NCBI GenBank assembly: GCA_009760855.2
Contig: WPIO01000045.1
Span: 2,619,501-2,683,500 of the forward strand
DNA: 64,000 nt
Direction of reading: 5' to 3'
Source of the DNA: Cristatella mucedo
Taxonomy: Eukaryota; Bryozoa; Phylactolaemata; Cristatellidae
The notes under the pieces were generated by a model. It searched no databases. It saw only the letters and a program-made list of their open reading frames with translations, and was not told where the DNA came from. A program made the position numbers and the translations under genes. Below, in pieces: positions 48,891-60,451 of this stretch (position 1 is the stretch's first letter; each line of letters starts with the position of its first letter).

Positions 48891-51800
48891 TGCGAAAATA
48901 ATGAACACCTAAGTTACCAGGGCCGCGGCGGTTAAAATTAGTCGAGATTTTTTTTATTTAACGTCGTATCATCTTCGAAGTGATTTTCTCCGGGTCCGAT
49001 TAGATTTGAGTAGCTTAAATTTACAGTGTTCCCTAGGAAGCTGCAGTTCGGGGTCTGTTATTTTTCAAAGAAACTAATTTTTCGAGCTCAATGTACTACT
49101 TCCTGCATAAATTGATCGAACGTAATAATTGTGTTGACCATGTTCTAGTCATATGACAACCACTAAATGGTAATATTGCAATTGTAGATAGTTATCTTTT
49201 GATACGCAATTTTCAAAAAAAGTCTAAAAAACATAAAAATGGTTGATTATTTTCAGACTTTACCTCCATTTGTTTATCTGACCATTTAAACTGACGATAG
49301 ATATATTCAGTTTTCTTAAATATCAATGCCTAGAGCTACTGGTTTGATGTATTTTCATCCCCAAAGTATATTTTTTTCAATTCTGCCTATGTCACTATTC
49401 GTAACTTTGCCGCAAGAACATTAACAGTTCTAAAATTATATTTCCGGGAAAGATTTCACGATTATTTTAACTGTTACCGGACATGTGTGATGCATGGATG
49501 TATCTTTATAGTGCATTGATTTGTTCGTGTGGCTTATTCTTAAATCTCTCTGAAATATTCCTTTACCCAACTCTCTTTAACCAACTGTAAAATTATCTCT
49601 GAAAGAAATTCTTGCTACCTAAGGAAAACGCTTTTTTAAGCCAAGTTTCGCGTCAGTTTCGGTAAAATTAATTAAATTTACAAGCGAGCAGCACTGTTCC
49701 ATTTCTGCATCTGCGAAAGCTAAACACGTGCACTCGTTCCCTTGCAAGTATCCTGATTATTTCTGCTTTTCAGTTAATGCATCGTCAATGCAAGTCAATA
49801 AAAAGAAGGTTAGGTGCTTTAAACAGGTCTAGTATTTTTTTGGTTAATACACCTTTTATATAGCTTAGGCAAGTTGTGTTGGCATGAAACTAGAGCTATA
49901 AATACTTACTATATAACTGCAGAACCCACTAAAAATGTTTGCTTGTGTATGGGTATTTTAATTTGCACACTGTCTAGTATCGAGTTCAAGTTAACCTTTA
50001 ATGTTTTAAAGAAATTCAAACTCAGAATTATAATTTACATTATACGGAGAGAGGTTAATACGTGAATACCTTCCTGATTAGTATAACGATGTTTTCATAC
50101 TGAATGATAACATATTTATTGTACCTCTGTTGATTTCACGTGACCTGTCTCTATTTATTTTCTCGAGTAGACAGACAAGTTTATTTTACTGTAGTGTTTG
50201 GAAAGCTTTTTTTAGATATTAAACATGCTTTAGATAGGTGGCTCATTCACGGTATTTTTATTATGCTTATTACTCAAGAGATTTTTGTAACTCGTCTAGA
50301 ACTTACAAAGTACTCACGCTACCATCAAAACAAAAACGGCAATTAATAATGACAGTTAGCACGTTCTCTCGGATATTTTACTTGTTACACCTGCGAAGAT
50401 TCCACGTGGGCGACAAAGGCAGCCAACAGAAAATCGGAAAGCATTTTGGAAGTTTTCGTGTTTTATTTGAACTACTGTGCTAAAAACATTTAAATACAGC
50501 CTTAGTTTCCAATTCATTTTTAGCTAGTGAAAGAAAGGATTCGTTATTTCTCCTTATGGCCAATTCAAGTAACGTCGTAGCTTTTCTTTATACCGACATA
50601 TCGAATTGTGTTTAATAATGTACTTTCGACCCAAATTTGAATCAATTTGTTAGTGATTGCACGCCCAATCTAAAATGTAAATTCGTCAGCATATTCATCA
50701 GCACTATTTTCGGGTAAAAGCTTGTACGCCGCGTTGATTGCTTCGAATCTGATCTAATTCAGTCATTTATACCGTCACAATAAGAAAAAAGGATGATGTA
50801 TGTGACAAGTATAGTGACGCCCTACAGGTTCAAAATGAGTATTGTGAATGCACCACACTTCTTCAATTCAAATTACTTAGATAAGACAAATTTGTTTTAA
50901 TTGCACAAAGACTTTAATAATACACGTTATTTTATAAACTTTTGTATTAAGGCTGAAGTCAAAATCTGTAGGTATCAGTTATAACTGTCGCAGAAAATGC
51001 AAATTTCTTGATGTTAAAGCCTAATATTATCCGAAAATTATTTAATTATCCGATTAAAATATTACAAGCATGTACGGTCGTTGTTTATTTATCTTGATTA
51101 ATTAATTCCAGACTCTACTGCGATAATTGTGTACCAGCGAAATTGAACAACTTATTAAAACTGAAATATTTCTGTGGTTAGATCGATGAAAACATGTTCA
51201 CTTTCCTATAAAGATGGTTTTTAAATTATTAAAGACCTCAGGACGCAAAGTAACACTCATTTAGTTGTTATTTCATCTTAATTACCTGAAGTTCTTGCAT
51301 ACAAAGTGAATGGTCTTGAAACCTCACCGGGGGTAAAAGATTTGCAGCCGGGCTCGAACACATTGGCCAACTGTCAGTTCTTGCACTTTTCTGTACTTAA
51401 TACAGCAGTATAGAATTGACTGGGAAACAGATTATGTGGTGCATTATTTTCGCTTGTACGATAAACTTTTAATAAATATATTTAAAATAACGGCGATATA
51501 GTGAAGCCTCGACATTCAATACGGAAAGAGGCGATTGAAAGAAAAATAGCTGCTCAGGTAACGTAGCCAAACGATCTTGCCTAGATAGTAGGAACTAAAC
51601 CTGAACTATCAGGCAAAATTCCCTTATTTTTTCCTTCAAATATTTGTGTCGTTATTAAGATCTAATCACTGAATTTCCACCAAATTAATGCAAAGGATTT
51701 CTTAAATTAGCTTATTTACTAAATTATAAAACGGGAAATCAAGCTATGTAATAAAAACCCGGTTCATTTATTTATTAAATGACTGTGTGGGAAGTGCATG

Positions 51801-52015
51801 CTAGTCATAACCCCAAAACAGAAAATTAATTGTAACGTCACAGTACCTATTGCAAATATCAAAGCATGTGCAACCCAAATAACTGTACTAATTTAAAAAA
51901 ATTGTTTCCTTTTCAAGTTATAGTTAGTACTCAGTCTCAGCTTATATTTTATACGATTGAAGAATCTCTGTTTCACGGTTTCCAGCCACGTATGTTAATT
52001 TCTGGGAAATGTATC
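48891..52015. other. AT-rich DNA, no gene seen
   Basis: About 3 kb with only chance ORFs of 60-80 codons (49.87, 50.14, 50.24 kb). Around 51310-51385 the minus strand reads GTTCGAGCCCGGCTGC, a B-box-like sequence that may be a worn SINE1. Confidence 0.4.
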
Positions 52016-52019
52016 TGTT

Positions 52020-52505
52020 GTAAGGGGTTCTTAACTTAGGTCCAGATTACCTACTTGATCGATTCCCACACCAGGCCTAGCATCATACCACCCACTTTTC
52101 GGAATCTAATTATTTACCTTTACCTCTTACAAACTTCAAGTCCGTTGTAGATAATGCCTGTGATTGATATGCTCCCAAACCGACAAGTGACTCCCATCTT
52201 GCATCAATACATCCATCACTTGACCACATTTAAAACTAAACTAAAAGCTCCCCTATTTATAAAGAGCACTTAGTGGGTTACTATAAATTGGCCTTAATGT
52301 GCTTATACATGCTGACAGTGTGCATTCTGCCTCTAACCACACTTGCATGCTGACCATGTGCATGTTACCACTAACTAGGCTATTCGGGTTGCTAATTGAG
52401 TATTATACCACTAACCATTCGGTCAGGTTTTCTTTGCAGCAAATATAGAACGCTTTGGGATAGATTGATTTCTCTGAGGGCGCTTTATCAAGTGCATTAT
52501 TTTTA
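52020..52505 (+). mobile_element. L2-A 3' fragment, worn
   Basis: CACCAGGCCTAGCATCATAC, CTTTTCGGAATCTAA, GACCACATTTAAAACTAAAC, CACTTGCATGCTGACC, GATTTCTCTGAGGG plus CGCTTTATCAAGTGC. Confidence 0.85.
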
Positions 52506-52824
52506 TAACTATTTTTCTAGTTTTTGTTTCTTACATTGGCGAAACAACATGCATACTAATAGTATATATGCAACCTTTCCGTATTTGGATAAGCTAGTCA
52601 TTAATGGTAATGAATCGAAAATCCTTCTTCAAACAGCAGTACATTATGAGCTCACTCCTCTTTGAAAGCAAGCCGTTAGAAGCATGCTGTTATAGTATTG
52701 GCATCATCAAGCCCAGCTTACGACGCTTCCACTGTAGTTAGAAATACTGCTGACAAGAGTTTGCTAATTAAAAAAACCCAGTCAATATTCTGAACATTTG
52801 CTTGACAGTGGCCTCGTGAATTTT

Positions 52825-52895
52825 GTGTGTGGAGGTTGGCTCCTGAAATGGCAGCCAGGATTAATCTTTTCGTATGAGGAGTCGCTGTATAAATG

Positions 52896-52898
<3 letters not shown>
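52825..52898 (+). mobile_element. SINE1-like tail before (TA)n
   Basis: GGAGTCGCTGTATAAATGAA plus TTA resembles the end of the SINE1 copy at 32.9 kb (GGGCGCTATATAAATAAATT) and likewise leads straight into (TA)n. The head of the element cannot be recognised. Confidence 0.45.

Positions 52899-52987
<89 letters not shown>
52899..52987. repeat. (TA)n microsatellite
   Basis: A TA run with one AAATATG interruption. Confidence 0.95.
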
Positions 52988-52990
<3 letters not shown>

Positions 52991-54685
52991 CTGTATAGAA
53001 TCGTATAGAGCTGAAGGAAAAAGACGTATTCTTAATTAGGTTCAGTGGTCACGTTCCAAGTATGAAAATTAATTCGAAAAATGCACATAAATCTAGGGCT
53101 TCTCGATGTGTATCATGCTGGTAATTACCACATAAACGAGAAGGCAATGCTGAAAACATCAAGTATTGATTGGGATAGAATGCATTAGTTAACTTACAAA
53201 AAAGCTACCAGTTTAGATAATATATTCAATAACATTATTAATTTATCTTAAGCACTAAGTCCTTAGAGGGAATTATGGAGGACAGCAGTAGATCTTATCT
53301 GCTGGGTATTCATTGAAAGAACTTACTTTGAAAGCAACTTGCGAGTTAAACATCGAGCCTGGAAAATTAGCCTAAAATGCTAATGGTTAACTGCAACATG
53401 ATTTTGCTTTATTTATTTTTTTTCTAGGTTATGCTATTTACACAAATCTAGTTTTCTTTTATTTTTAATTTTTTAACTGTATGTTGCATCAGCAGTATAA
53501 AAAATTGAAGACTTATAAAATATTATTTTTTATATTAATGCTTCGAAATAAAACAATTCAAGAATCCGAGTGATTAACCGGAGTCTTATTTCTCATTGTT
53601 GACTAAACATATTATCGTTTAAATTTACGAACAGACGCTCTTACTTTAAAAAATAAAAACTGATTGCTAAATGTTATATAGAAATGGGCCGTTCTTGATA
53701 GATTCTCATCGGCATATCTTTATAATGGAAGACTTATTATGGAGCCCCCTCTAGCACTAACTGTACTGTCCTTGCACTAACTTTAAAAGATAAGGACAAA
53801 CAATTGTAAGCACTTGACTTGTTGATCTAATTAAAGTCCGCATTCATCTTAAGTTAGGACCATCAAGAGTGAGTGGGCCCTTACAGAGAAATTTTATTTT
53901 GCATTTTGCTGCTACTTTTATAGCTAGTATGAAAGCTTCTCTTATACTGTCCTGGTACTGCCAGTAAATCAATAAACACCTGCGATGAAGCTTCGATAGG
54001 CAGCTCTAAAACCTGTTAATTTTGGTGCAGGTGATTCTTGCAGCCCCTTACTAACTAATAACAGGGGAAAATTGAGTACACACAGCAACATCTGATCTTA
54101 CATCTTTCACTACTATTTACAGTCAACCTCTCTAAATTTTTAAATTCCTATGCTGCACGTACTTTTGGCCTTTTCCATTAACTGCTGCAAGGCAGTGGAA
54201 ACTTAATTAAGATAAAAGATTGACCGAATACTTAGAGGGAAACAAGTTGGCCAGATATTGTCTATCTTTCAAATTTCTTAGGCAAGCCCTATATCTAGTA
54301 GCACCCAAACAAAATCTGGCTTTTCCATTCAAACAAAATATTCATTCAGTAGATTACTATTCCAGGCTACTTTCACCAACCTATCATTAGAAAAATTCCT
54401 TTCTTCTCACGAATTAATATCGCATCCGCGTTGGCGAATGCACTCACTTAAATTTGATTTAGATTAATTTTACTCGGTGCCTCTACTTATTCTGGCTATT
54501 CTAATTATACACTGACGGTATGTCTGAAACTCAGCTGTTTGTAGGCCAGTATTGAAAATTTTGAGTCCGAGTACATTCTCGTTGGCCAGAACTGGCTGCC
54601 TATTGAACTGAATATAAACGACAAGATTTAATCAATCAATTTAGGTCATTTCATTATCTGGCTCCGGTCAGTCATTTAAAGCTGC
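52988..54685. other. AT-rich DNA, no gene seen
   Basis: No ORF above 60 codons with recognisable content. Near 54.60-54.69 kb sequence such as GGCTGCCTATTGAACTGAAT may be the worn 5' side of the L2-A fragment that follows. Confidence 0.4.
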
Positions 54686-54689
54686 AACT

Positions 54690-55065
54690 ATACTGGGCAT
54701 TAAGTTCGTATGCTCCCAAAGCCTGGAACTCCCTCCCGACCTGCGTCAGAACATCCCCTGACCTGACCACATTTAAAAGGAACTTATAAACACACCTATT
54801 TAGGACAGCATTTAGTGGGTCCCTGTGATTCGTCTTTCACGTGCTTATGCGTGCTGACACTGTGCATGCTGCCACTAACCACATTTGCATGCTGACCCTG
54901 TGCATGTCACTCCTAACCATGTTATTCATTTTGTTTGTTTTTAAGCATGATTTCACTTACCATTTAATTGCATTTCCCTTTGCAGCAAATGTAAATCGCC
55001 TAGAAAGAGATTAAGTTCTCTGATGGCGCTTTTGCAAGTACATTATTATTATTATTATTATTATG
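54690..55065 (+). mobile_element. L2-A 3' fragment, young subfamily
   Basis: Clean end of ORF and 3' UTR, nearly identical to 38660-39025 (CCTGGAACTCCCTCCCGACC, CATGTCACTCCTAACCATG). It ends in (ATT)n at 55.04-55.06 kb. Confidence 0.92.
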
Positions 55066-55239
55066 AGCATCTTATCGCCTTCTCGATGGACTCAACTTGC
55101 TATGCTGCTTCTCGAGTCGGTAACAAATCGCTTTGATATCCTGCGTTCACATCGTCTGCACCCAGTGAGTGCTACTCACTCTACTAGCGTCACGTCACCT
55201 TACGTTACTGTGTGTCTTACCCGTTATCTTACGTTACTG

Positions 55240-55295
55240 TACTTTCCCATCCCAGACATTTCCCCACTGAGGTAGGACATTCCCTCCCGGTTTCT
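55240..55295 (+). repeat. GACATTTCCCC motif array, left arm
   Basis: CCCAGACATTTCCCCACTGA and AGGACATTCCCTCCC. These are the same motifs as in the right arm at 56.18-56.31 kb but in the opposite orientation, where the reverse complement reads CCCAGATATTTCCCCACTGG and GACATTTCCCCCGAGG. Confidence 0.5.
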
Positions 55296-55297
55296 GG

Positions 55298-55602
55298 TTT
55301 AGGGTTTAGGTTCTAGGGTTTTGTATTTAGGGTCGCAGGATTTAGGTTTTTAGGGATTAGGGTTTAGGTGAAACGTTTTACGGTTTACGGTTTATGGTTT
55401 AGGTTTTAGAATTTAGGATTTAGGATTTATAATTTAGCATTTAGAATTTAGAATTTAAGATATAGGATTTTCATAGTTTAGGGTTTTAGGGTTTTATTGT
55501 TTAGGCTTTAGGCTTTAGTGCTTAGGGTTTAGGATTTAGGGTTTGGAGTTCAGGGTTAAGGTTGTAGTGTTTAGTGTTTAGCGTTTATGTTTTAGAGTTT
55601 CG
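55298..55602 (+). repeat. Degenerate TTTAGGG-like (telomere-type) array
   Basis: About 300 bases built from GGTTTAGGGTTTAGG, TTTAGGATTTAGGATTTA, GTTTAGGGTTTTAGGG, GGCTTTAGTGCTTAGGG and similar units of 6-8 bases. The unit is nearer the TTTAGGG type than TTAGGG, heavily mutated, with no pure run of more than about two units. Confidence 0.85.
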
Positions 55603-55885
55603 TGTGGGCTGTGCGTCCGCTGCCTATATCCGCCCTAACTCGTATTCCGTGCTTTAATTAGTGCGTATTGGGGCATAACTAGATCTCTTGAGCCCGAGTT
55701 AGACTCAGTAGACCTCTGAGGCCTAGCGTTCATTTCCATGAGCGCGCGGCACACCGTACCTCGTGCCCGCTTTGACGGGGATGAACACGCGCCCGGCGGC
55801 GTTGAGCGAGACCTAACTTCCGCGGGACCAAACTGTATAGCTCGCCGCTTCCGCAGCCACCTCAATCGCCACCGTTGCTCGTTCC
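55603..55885. other. CpG-rich island
   Basis: The only strongly GC- and CpG-rich block in the window (GAGCGCGCGGCACACCG, ACGCGCCCGGCGGCG, CTTCCGCGGG, AGCTCGCCGCTTCCGC). Open frames on both strands (76 and 70 codons) reflect base composition and show no family. It may be an unmethylated regulatory island, part of a repeat unit, or foreign DNA. I cannot decide. Confidence 0.6.
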
Positions 55886-55973
55886 ATTATAAACCCTCCT
55901 TACAGTTTATCCATTCCTCCCATTATACTGAGTTAATTTTATTTCAATAGAGCATAAACTTCATTTATTCACG

Positions 55974-56161
<188 letters not shown>

Positions 56162-56177
56162 TCAGTTATTCATGCAT

Positions 56178-56312
56178 CAACATAGGGAAGATGTTTCCAC
56201 CCCGGGGGAAATATCCACCTCGGGGGAAATGTCCGGCGGAAATGTTCTATGGTCCACCAGTGGGGAAATATCTGGGGGGAAACGTCTAGGGGAAGAAATG
56301 ACCAGCCCCACG
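56178..56312 (-). repeat. GGGGAAATRTC motif array, right arm
   Basis: Five to six copies of (G)GGGGAAATATC / GGAAATGTCC / GGGGAAACGTC spaced by 18-25 bases (CGGGGGAAATATCCACCTC, GGAAATGTCCGGCGG, GTGGGGAAATATCTGGGG). The reverse reading carries the motif seen at 55240-55295. Confidence 0.7.
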
Positions 56313-57365
56313 CTATATTTAGCTTTCTGGTGGCACCCTGCAAATGTCTCATAATCGCGGTCAATCATACTTTTGCAAATTGGTCCCTAACGTTCTAGCC
56401 TTTTGGGTCCAATAATACATCCAGCCAACCTAACCATTGTATGGCGAGTTTCCATGATTTCTGGCAACATTGGAAAAATGAAATGAAAAACCAATGAGAG
56501 AATTTTAAAACGGGTGGCTAACGTTTACAAATTGTTTGCTGAGGAAATGAGCTTTTTAGTGAAGCCTTGCTACTTCAGCTTGCGGATGGTAGCCTCAAAA
56601 AATTTTTATTAATGGCTGAGCCTTTGTGGACAACATTTGTTGTCAATTTCTTTTTAGCATATTTATTATTAGTTTTCGTATGACCGTGACCCTTGAGCTG
56701 TAAAGTGGTAAGACCTTATAGGACTGTTTCAAGTTTTCTTAGCCTCATTTGTATAGAGACTTCTTAATACGCAGTTTGATTCATTTGAGAGAAATGATTC
56801 ACCACTGCCAATAAGAAAATTAAAAAGTTTGAACAGAATTCGTCCAACGAATTTGCATGATTATAATTCGATTATTCTTAACAGGTTTCAGTAGCTTCAA
56901 AAAGAATTTATGAGCCAGATCCAATTAATGATTATACACGTCGTTATATGACCTTCATATTTGTAGTTTATCATGGTATTTAAATCTGGACTATAATTAT
57001 ACCACAGCTATTCAGTATAGGCTATTATCTTGATCAAGTACAGATGATTCCTTCAAACACTTTTCAATTGTTTTCTTTAGGCTTTTTTCTTTGTAATGGT
57101 GAGGTTTCTTCAATATTTACATCTTATTATCTGGCAATTATTACATAATTCACCTATAAATCTAGAAAATTGTTACCTTTATCTAGTGCCAACGTTTCCC
57201 CTGGTAATTCTGAGAAATACGGTTTTAGAGGTGCAAATTTGGCAGTAATTACTTTGTTCCAATGATATATTAATTTAACAACTTGGAATTTTAATAGGCA
57301 AGTGTTATGACATCGAATACTGGTGACTTCAGAGAACTAAATTAGGAGCGAATCAGAAACAAAAC
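56313..57365. other. AT-rich DNA, no gene seen
   Basis: The minus strand was searched for an FTP C-half that would belong with the decayed exon just upstream in gene sense. None was recognised. Confidence 0.4.
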
Positions 57366-57369
57366 ATTA

Positions 57370-57604
57370 TAATTACTTTAATTATGATGGCGGACAATAG
57401 AAACATTTAATACGATGTATTTTGCTTCTTAACTAAAGTAGCCATCCACCATGTCTATTCATAAACTCCATGTGATATGATACTACAGTAACTTGTGCAA
57501 TTATTTTGGGGTACAATGCCGTCAACCACAAAGCTCACATTTTCGGCCGTGCTGAAATTACCCTATTCTGACGACTGAGTGTCTTTTTCCAAGGGCAGCG
57601 TTAC
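57370..57604 (-). pseudogene. Decayed fucolectin/FTP N-terminal exon
   Basis: Behind an intact acceptor (ttctatttcag) comes GTAACGCTGCCCTTGGAAAA, that is G-N-A-A-L-G-K, aligned with G-N-I-A-Y-N-K of the exon at 14372. A frameshift follows, then SFVVDGIVPQNNCTSYCS (A-V-D-G-L-V-P and Y-C-T in the intact exon). After an in-frame stop comes TWWMATLVKKQNTSY (AWWLVILGPQQQY), then another stop. Order, spacing, VDG and WW make homology clear, while one frameshift and two stops make it non-coding. The start phase is the same as in the live exons. It marks an extra FTP unit upstream of the live exons, or a dead tandem copy of the gene. Confidence 0.68.
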
Positions 57605-57609
57605 CTGAA

Positions 57610-58640
57610 ATAGAACAATTAGTCGTTAGATTTACAAGATTAAGAACTAGTTTACCTGGCTGGCATTTGTAAATTGAGATATTAAGACTATCAGCAAACG
57701 AGCCTCACTAAGTTAAATATTCCTTTTTTTTAATTTCGGAAATTTTTATTTAGTTGATCGAAGAATACTTCTGAATCAATCACTGACAGTTACATGGAAC
57801 AAAAAATCAAAATTAATTAGTAGTACTTGAGATAATGTGGATCTTATGTAGGCACTTTGCAGCTTTCAGTTTTATAATATACACTCGTTCGTAAAAACTG
57901 AAATGAAATGCACATATCAATTTTCTTTTCGAAACCATGACTCACAGTTTGCTACCTAGTTTTCGACTTATTGGTAGCAGTTTTTGGCTGTTTCAACTAG
58001 CCTCAAATTTCTTAAGAGGCTGAGATTAAGATTTGCAAGTGCCCATAGTCCTGTACACAGTCTTTACTGAAGGAGCAACATCCCTGACTTGGCCACATTA
58101 AAAAAATCTGAAAATCAACACCCCACAGTGCCTTGCTGTAAAAGCCGGACTCGTCTCAGTTGTCATTTTGGATTGTTAATGCTAAGCCGATGCCAATCGG
58201 CTGACCGGCTTTTCGAGTGAATATGACCTCCACCTTTGAAGCTTGTGGATACAGAATATGTTTTTCGTTCAACGGTGCCTAGGGTGTCTTTTCATGAATG
58301 CCTAAGGTTTAACTGGCTACCTTTTAACATTACGATCGCCTGACATCACACGAAATACTAGGACTAGGGGAGGCATCTTTTCGTGGGCTTTCATGAACCA
58401 TGATTTAGTCGATTTTTGTCCATTCGACAGAAGAACGTTTTTATGCTGTTATCATATCAAAGCGACGAGTACATCTATTGGTAATTTGCTCGTAATGCTC
58501 TTGGCCTCAAGCTTTTACTGAATTGAAGGCTGCTAAGCCTTATTTGTCCAAGAGCGAATAATTTCCAGTGAGACTACGCGTACTTGTACCGTCCCATTTG
58601 TTACCTTCGACACTCATTGATCAAGGTAATAGGCAGCCAC
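57610..58640. other. Unassigned DNA with small L2-A scrap
   Basis: At 58070-58145 AACATCCCTGACTTGGCCAC plus ATTAAAAAAATCTGAAAATC matches the L2-A end-of-ORF block in plus orientation. Nothing else was recognised. Confidence 0.45.
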
Positions 58641-58713
58641 TTGACGGCTTGCTGATTTTTTAGCTGAGCCTTCCGAGTAGGTTACTTAGTAGCTCAACTC
58701 CAAGGAAACTCAC

Positions 58714-58901
58714 GAAACTGATTCTAATTAACCATCTTGCCTCTATTTCAATAATTGTGGAACGCCCAGAAGGCCCGTCCTCTGCTATGTATCGAGCTGG
58801 CGATAGCATAGTTTCGGCTTGCACGATCACTGTCGTCCTCCAGATGCTCATTTGCCGTACATAAAATGTTTCATTAGCATACATTGAAACACAGTGACCA
58901 A
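58714..58901 (-). CDS. Candidate exon of unknown identity
   Basis: A 62-codon open frame lies between a good acceptor (tattgtgctcttgtag) and a GTTTC/gtgagt donor on the minus strand, the same strand as the lectin gene. Base composition is less AT-rich than its flanks. The reading includes GHCVSMYANETFYV, WRTTVIVQAETMLSPARYI, EDGPSGRSTIIEIEARW and LIRISF. I recognise no domain. It starts in phase 1 but ends in phase 0, unlike the FTP and EGF exons, so it would belong to another part of that gene or to a different gene. It could be chance. Confidence 0.28.
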
Positions 58902-58904
58902 CTA

Positions 58905-60240
58905 CAAGAGCACAATATCACAGCAGTTTAATTATGTTGGTTCTTGAACGAAAAAGTCTCGGGTAACTCATACTTAAAACACTGATCACCTCAAGCTCTG
59001 CCAGTCTATTGACGAAAAATTGTGTTCTTTAAACTGGTATTTTTTACACTTTTAGTTTTTCAAACAAAATTTTTTAACTAAAGTTCCCAATTAAAATGCG
59101 AAAGTAGCAGGCTTCACACATTTTTGGTACTGCCAATTGTGTAAAAGCTTACAGTTGATAAAAGGTTGTCTGCTAACTAAGTCTAAATATATGTTAAAAC
59201 TATGCTTTTTATTTTAATGTTAAAATTATCTGTATCATTTCTTCCAAAAATTATCTCGTTCAGGCAGTCAGTATTTTACAAATCGCTTGTGCAAGAAATC
59301 CCGCATCATTCTAGTGGTAAGAAACGCTCAAATAGAACTTCCGGGTATCTTGTGACACATTGAGAGAATATTCCATGCTACCAACTAGTGCTAACGTTGC
59401 TGCAATTAGAGTTATGCAGCATGCAATTTCATCATTCGAATCCTTCATATGCTGCAAGTGCTAGTCGTCATCCAAAATCAGTGATTTACAACGAGGGTGA
59501 GCACAATCTTTGATAATTGACACCAGAGGAATAGAAGATACAGTGATAAATGTTTAGTACAATGATCTAACCTTCTTCCTCTCCCTCAAAACACATCTGC
59601 TGATATAACTAAAATACAATTCGACTGAAAGGCATGCAAATTTGCACAAACAAGGGCAACATTATCTATCTGTTGATGTGACCATGGTGCCACTTTGACC
59701 TTCTGATGACCTGTAAAAGTCGAGGTCAAATTTCGCTTAGGTATGTTACTTAAGTTGTATTCAGATTCATTACTGTGCATTGTATAAATATGTTAAACCT
59801 CTCAAAAGATTCAGAAAACTTTGTTGAACCTCTTTCTTTTAAAAAGAAAATAAAAATGTGTGTGATATTTATAAAATCACACTCATCAGGAATGTGTGGA
59901 CCATGTGACTTCAAAGGACGGTGGCTCTATACTCACTTCACCTATAACCAAACTGGAGAATGCCTCTGGTCAAACAAGTTGACGAGAACTTATATTCCAA
60001 ATTTTAAGTCGGTGTGGCCATAGATCGATAATTTCAAAGGTGAAAAGCTTAACTGTTCAGGAAGCACAGTCAAAGTTGCCAGCTTATTTCTCAACCAGCT
60101 GGCAAAACATAACATTATGTCAAAAAGCTCACAACCGCAATAACATTTTGCCAATACTGTCAATATATCTTTCTGGTCATCACAAATTTAAGAAAATTAT
60201 ACATTCTAAGTTTATTGGATCACTACTATCGGAAATATGA
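58905..60240. other. Unassigned DNA
   Basis: The minus ORF at 59586-59780 and plus ORFs at 59775-60023 and 60040-60240 are open but unrecognised. The middle one holds a CGPCDFKGRW and YNQTGEC patch, discussed as a finding. No confident gene. Confidence 0.35.
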
Positions 60241-60242
60241 CA

Positions 60243-60450
60243 TCAGCATGATAGTGAAGGTAGGCACGATAGCTCTCATACAGCCGGCGGTCAAATCCCA
60301 GCTTCTGACCGCGTTCGCCAATACAAATCTCGATTTATAAGCGGCATAATTGAGAACTCAAAATCACCTCAATTTCCCTTAAATATGATAGAATCAGCGT
60401 GTTCAGCCTGACTCCAAGTGAACGACGTGCTAGCTCTATTCATGTCACGA
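60243..60450 (+). mobile_element. Possible third SINE family with tRNA-like head
   Basis: GATAGTGAAGGTAGGCACG (A-box-like) and GCGGTCAAATCCCAGC (B-box-like) are separated by about 35 bases, as in a tRNA. The following 150 bases share blocks with 48.69-48.79 kb. It inserts next to an L2-A RT fragment. Confidence 0.4.
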
Positions 60451-60451
60451 C

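Noticed and set aside
56177-56368. ORFs with FPPDISP repeats on the minus strand
   Set aside because: They are a reading of the GGGGAAATRTC motif array. The periodicity is in the DNA and not a protein domain.
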